This document shows, in pieces, positions 61,543 to 64,000 of a stretch of 64,000 nt of DNA. A program made the translations under genes and the position numbers. Positions within the stretch are counted from its first letter, which is position 1, and each line of letters starts with the position of its first letter. The notes below the pieces were generated by a model that was not told where the DNA came from, searched no databases, and saw only the letters and a list, made by a program, of their open reading frames with translations. Origin of the DNA: ECT2AJA-110-A sp035399845 (GTDB lineage Bacteria > Planctomycetota > Phycisphaerae > UBA1845 > UTPLA1); the NCBI GenBank assembly GCA_035399845.1, contig DAOPJV010000004.1, positions 1-64,000 of the forward strand, written 5' to 3'.

Positions 61543-64000
61543 ATGCACATTCGTGTTCTCGTTGGACTCACACTCATCCTTGCGTCGCGACAGGCGATCG
61601 CTGAGACCGCCTGGGAAGTCTCTCAGGGATCTGTCACGATCGAATTCGAGGCGAACCAGCTGAATGCGGCCGGACTTCGCCTCGTGGCGACTCGAAAGAC
61701 GCCGACTTCGACCCATCAGGCGACGCTGACGGCCAATGGCGCCGCTTCGATCGCGTTTGAGTCCTCGGGCAGCGCCGTGACGTCAACCGCCGGCGGCGCC
61801 CTGACGCTGACAAGCGACCTCGTCATCGAGAACATAGAAGTCGGAACGCGGCTTCCGCTCACGGGGCTCGCCCTCCGCCTGGACGCCTCCAATGACATTG
61901 CGGCGCTGGTCCTCATCGATACGGCCAGCAAGGCGACGCTGCTGCGGGTCGATCCCGTCCGGGCCATCGTCGACCAGCCGATGAACGAACTGTCGCTGGA
62001 AGGCGCCGATCTGATCATGACGGCGGACATGGCAAACCGCCTGGGCGTTCCATCGCTCGCCAATCGAAGCGTCGGTCGACTTCAGGCCCATCTTCCGCTG
62101 GCGTGGGCCGGCGGCGACGATCCGAGCCAGACGGCCCCCGGCGGCGCTCCCCGCGGCGGCAACAACGGCACGGACTGCAACGCGTCAACGGGTCAGGACG
62201 TCATTGTCGGCGACCTGTACGCCTCCGTCAGCAATCCCGCGAGCCAGAACATCAACGGCGTCTGGTATGACACGTATTCCGTCGGAACCGAATCGTGCAA
62301 CATCGGCGACGCCATTCTCACGTGGCAGGGCAGCTCGGGAACGATCCATCCCGTCATCGCCCAGAACTGCTTCCGCCTCAAGGACGGCCGACTCGAGCAG
62401 ATCGGTCAGTCCTGGCTCAAGCACGGCTTCGCCGTCGCGTGGACCGACGGCTGCGGATGTGGCTGCACAGGTTCGCCGAGCACGCAGATGAATCCCGGCT
62501 GCGGCGATCCCTATGGCGCCACACTGAACAACAGCCAGGGCAGCATCCGCCCCAAGTGGCGCGTCAACCCGACGACGGGCATTCACGATCACAATGAATC
62601 CGCCCCCTCCGCCTCGGGCTCTGTCGCACGCCGACTCCAGGTGCGTCACACGGATGTTGATCCGACGCTGAATCCCGGCGCGCTCTACTTCACGGAAGGC
62701 CAGTACATCCATCAGCAGGATGCGGCCGCCGGAAACGACAACAACAACGCCTCCTATCGACAGATCCTGGTCTCGGCCAGCGGAACGAACGAGTACACGT
62801 TCAGCCTGACGGGCTCGACGATGCGCGAACAGCCCGGTATCCGCGCCTGGCAGGACACGGACCCGACAGTCGTCGAAACGGATGTCGAAGTTCCCAGCGA
62901 CGGTCTCTATATCATCGCCGCCAGGGCGACGCAGAACCCTGACTCGACGTGGCACTACGAATACGCGATTCAGAACCTGAACGGCAATCGCGGCGTCTCG
63001 GGCATCCGAGTTCCGGTCAGCCCGGGCGCTTCCGTGACGAACATCGGCTTCCATGACGTGGACTATCACGACGGTGACGGCGAGGGCAATGTCTCTCGCG
63101 ACGGCACGGACTGGATCGGCGCCCACACGGGCAACGCGGTCACGTGGACAATGGTGGACGTCGGCGCCAATTCGAACGCCCTGCTCTGGGGAACGATGTA
63201 CAACTTCTGGTTCGACACCAACGTCGATCCCGTCAGTGGCAGTCTCTCGATGAGCCACTGGCGCGCGGGAACGCCGACGATCTCCTCGGGCACAACGATC
63301 ATTCCGCAGGGCGGCGCCAATCCCATCGACTGCAACGACAACGGCGTCGAAGACGCCGACGACCTGACCAACCTGACCAGCAGCGACTGCAACGGGAACA
63401 ACATCCTCGACGAGTGCGAAACGCCGTGCGAACTCACCACGGTCCGCGTCGCCTCGGGGCTGGGCACCTGCGTTTTCGCGACGGCGGCGCCGGGCGATGC
63501 GAATCGCCTGTTCATCGTTCAGCAGACGGGCCAGATCGTGGTTCTCAACCTCGCCACGTCGACCGTCCTTCCGACGCCGTTCCTGGACGTGTCGGGGCTG
63601 CTTGTCGCGGGTGGCGAACGCGGCCTGTTCTCCATGGCGTTCCATCCGGACTACGCGAGCAATCGAAAGTTCTACATCAGCTACACGAACACGGCCGGAA
63701 ATTCGGTCGTCGCCCAGTACCTCGTCTCCGCGGGCGATCCGAACGTCGCCGACGCGGGCAGCGCGACGATTCTTCGGACCGTGTCACAGGACTTCGCGAA
63801 CCACAACGGCGGCCAGATCCAGTTCGGCCCCGACGGCAGGCTCTACTGGGGCCTGGGTGACGGCGGCTCCGCCAACGACCCGCTGGAGCGAGCGCAGAAT
63901 GACGCATCGCCCCTCGGCAAGATGCATCGACTCGACGTCGACAATCCGCCCACCTATCAGGCGGCGGACAACCCGGGCGCCCCGTTCCTGGCGGACGTCT
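61543..64000 (+). CDS. Secreted protein with C-terminal GSDH-like propeller, partial (>=819 aa)
   Basis: The reading frame is open from 61543 to the window edge. A signal peptide (IRVLVGLTLILASRQAIA) is followed by a beta-rich region (about 25-180), a central domain (about 200-600; IGDAILTWQGSSGTIHPVIAQN, LKHGFAVAWTDGCGCGC, GALYFTEGQYIHQQDAAAGN), and a short calcium-type linker (DCNDNGVEDADDL, DCNGNNILDEC). From about residue 630 starts a glucose/sorbosone dehydrogenase-like propeller (LFIVQQTGQIVVLNL, ERGLFSMAFHPDYASNRKFYISYT, NHNGGQIQFGPDGRLYWGLGDGGS). PQQ-dependent sugar oxidation is possible for this family. AGGAG 8 nt before the ATG sets the start. Confidence 0.88.
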   Translation, partial: MHIRVLVGLTLILASRQAIAETAWEVSQGSVTIEFEANQLNAAGLRLVATRKTPTSTHQATLTANGAASIAFESSGSAVTSTAGGALTLTSDLVIENIEVGTRLPLTGLALRLDASNDIAALVLIDTASKATLLRVDPVRAIVDQPMNELSLEGADLIMTADMANRLGVPSLANRSVGRLQAHLPLAWAGGDDPSQTAPGGAPRGGNNGTDCNASTGQDVIVGDLYASVSNPASQNINGVWYDTYSVGTESCNIGDAILTWQGSSGTIHPVIAQNCFRLKDGRLEQIGQSWLKHGFAVAWTDGCGCGCTGSPSTQMNPGCGDPYGATLNNSQGSIRPKWRVNPTTGIHDHNESAPSASGSVARRLQVRHTDVDPTLNPGALYFTEGQYIHQQDAAAGNDNNNASYRQILVSASGTNEYTFSLTGSTMREQPGIRAWQDTDPTVVETDVEVPSDGLYIIAARATQNPDSTWHYEYAIQNLNGNRGVSGIRVPVSPGASVTNIGFHDVDYHDGDGEGNVSRDGTDWIGAHTGNAVTWTMVDVGANSNALLWGTMYNFWFDTNVDPVSGSLSMSHWRAGTPTISSGTTIIPQGGANPIDCNDNGVEDADDLTNLTSSDCNGNNILDECETPCELTTVRVASGLGTCVFATAAPGDANRLFIVQQTGQIVVLNLATSTVLPTPFLDVSGLLVAGGERGLFSMAFHPDYASNRKFYISYTNTAGNSVVAQYLVSAGDPNVADAGSATILRTVSQDFANHNGGQIQFGPDGRLYWGLGDGGSANDPLERAQNDASPLGKMHRLDVDNPPTYQAADNPGAPFLADV

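Overview
The window is a GC-rich stretch of bacterial chromosome, most likely from a planctomycete of the Phycisphaerae type. The lineage is inferred from content: very large secreted proteins with cysteine-rich GACC..DGTCVV and CPxxGQECxPRC modules, dockerin-like DxNGDGxVNxxD tails, thrombospondin-3 and cadherin-like repeat proteins, serpins, a lysine-rich H1-like protein, and ~130-bp intergenic repeats with a CCCTGGG inverted core. No rRNA operon, prophage, CRISPR array or intact insertion sequence was seen.

Layout. 1-8.1 kb: an AT-richer membrane-protein gene, a secreted PQQ-type propeller protein, and an 1808-residue adhesin/beta-helix lipoprotein. 8.3-13.1 kb: an ArsR-SRPBCC-membrane protein operon behind an operator-bearing promoter, then a PhnD-like binding protein with a hybrid histidine kinase and no transporter. 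13.1-17.9 kb: a ClC channel, a TPR lipoprotein, a solitary small-ORF transcript and a structurally aberrant tRNA-Tyr-like gene. 17.9-28 kb: two serpins sharing an unusual helical insert flank galactose mutarotase, an Na+/solute symporter, a secreted HExxHxxGxxH metalloprotease and a 54-residue membrane protein. 28-34 kb: a secreted CxxCH protein, a PAP2 phosphatase, a secretin-N-domain protein and a membrane-anchored TAXI protein.

34-40.4 kb is the accessory part. Three copies of a ~130-bp repeat surround a SUKH (SMI1/KNR4) immunity-type gene, and one copy ends a DUF5071-like fragment. They are followed by a compact, visibly AT-richer three-gene operon: a putative nuclease-like protein, a small middle protein and an SMC/Rad50-like ATPase with a CPTC hook. 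It has the architecture of the ABC three-component (ABC-3C) conflict systems and is the best candidate for a poorly described system here.

40.4-53 kb is mostly housekeeping: ffh, pyrK, gph, thiolase, a macro-domain protein, a tRNA-queuosine mannosyltransferase-like enzyme, a GGQ rescue factor, heme oxygenase behind a perfect Fur-like palindrome, and proC. Two solitary, terminator-ended structured transcripts lie between these genes, one carrying a nearly perfect 16S-tail complement before a 9-codon ORF. 53-64 kb holds a ~2390-residue cysteine-rich dockerin protein, an acidic AT-hook-like protein, and the start of a secreted protein ending in a glucose/sorbosone dehydrogenase-like propeller that runs off the window.

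Several genes lack a Shine-Dalgarno sequence and instead have a TANNNT hexamer 6-10 nt before the start codon, which suggests frequent leaderless transcription. All functional statements come from reading motifs by eye; no database search was run.
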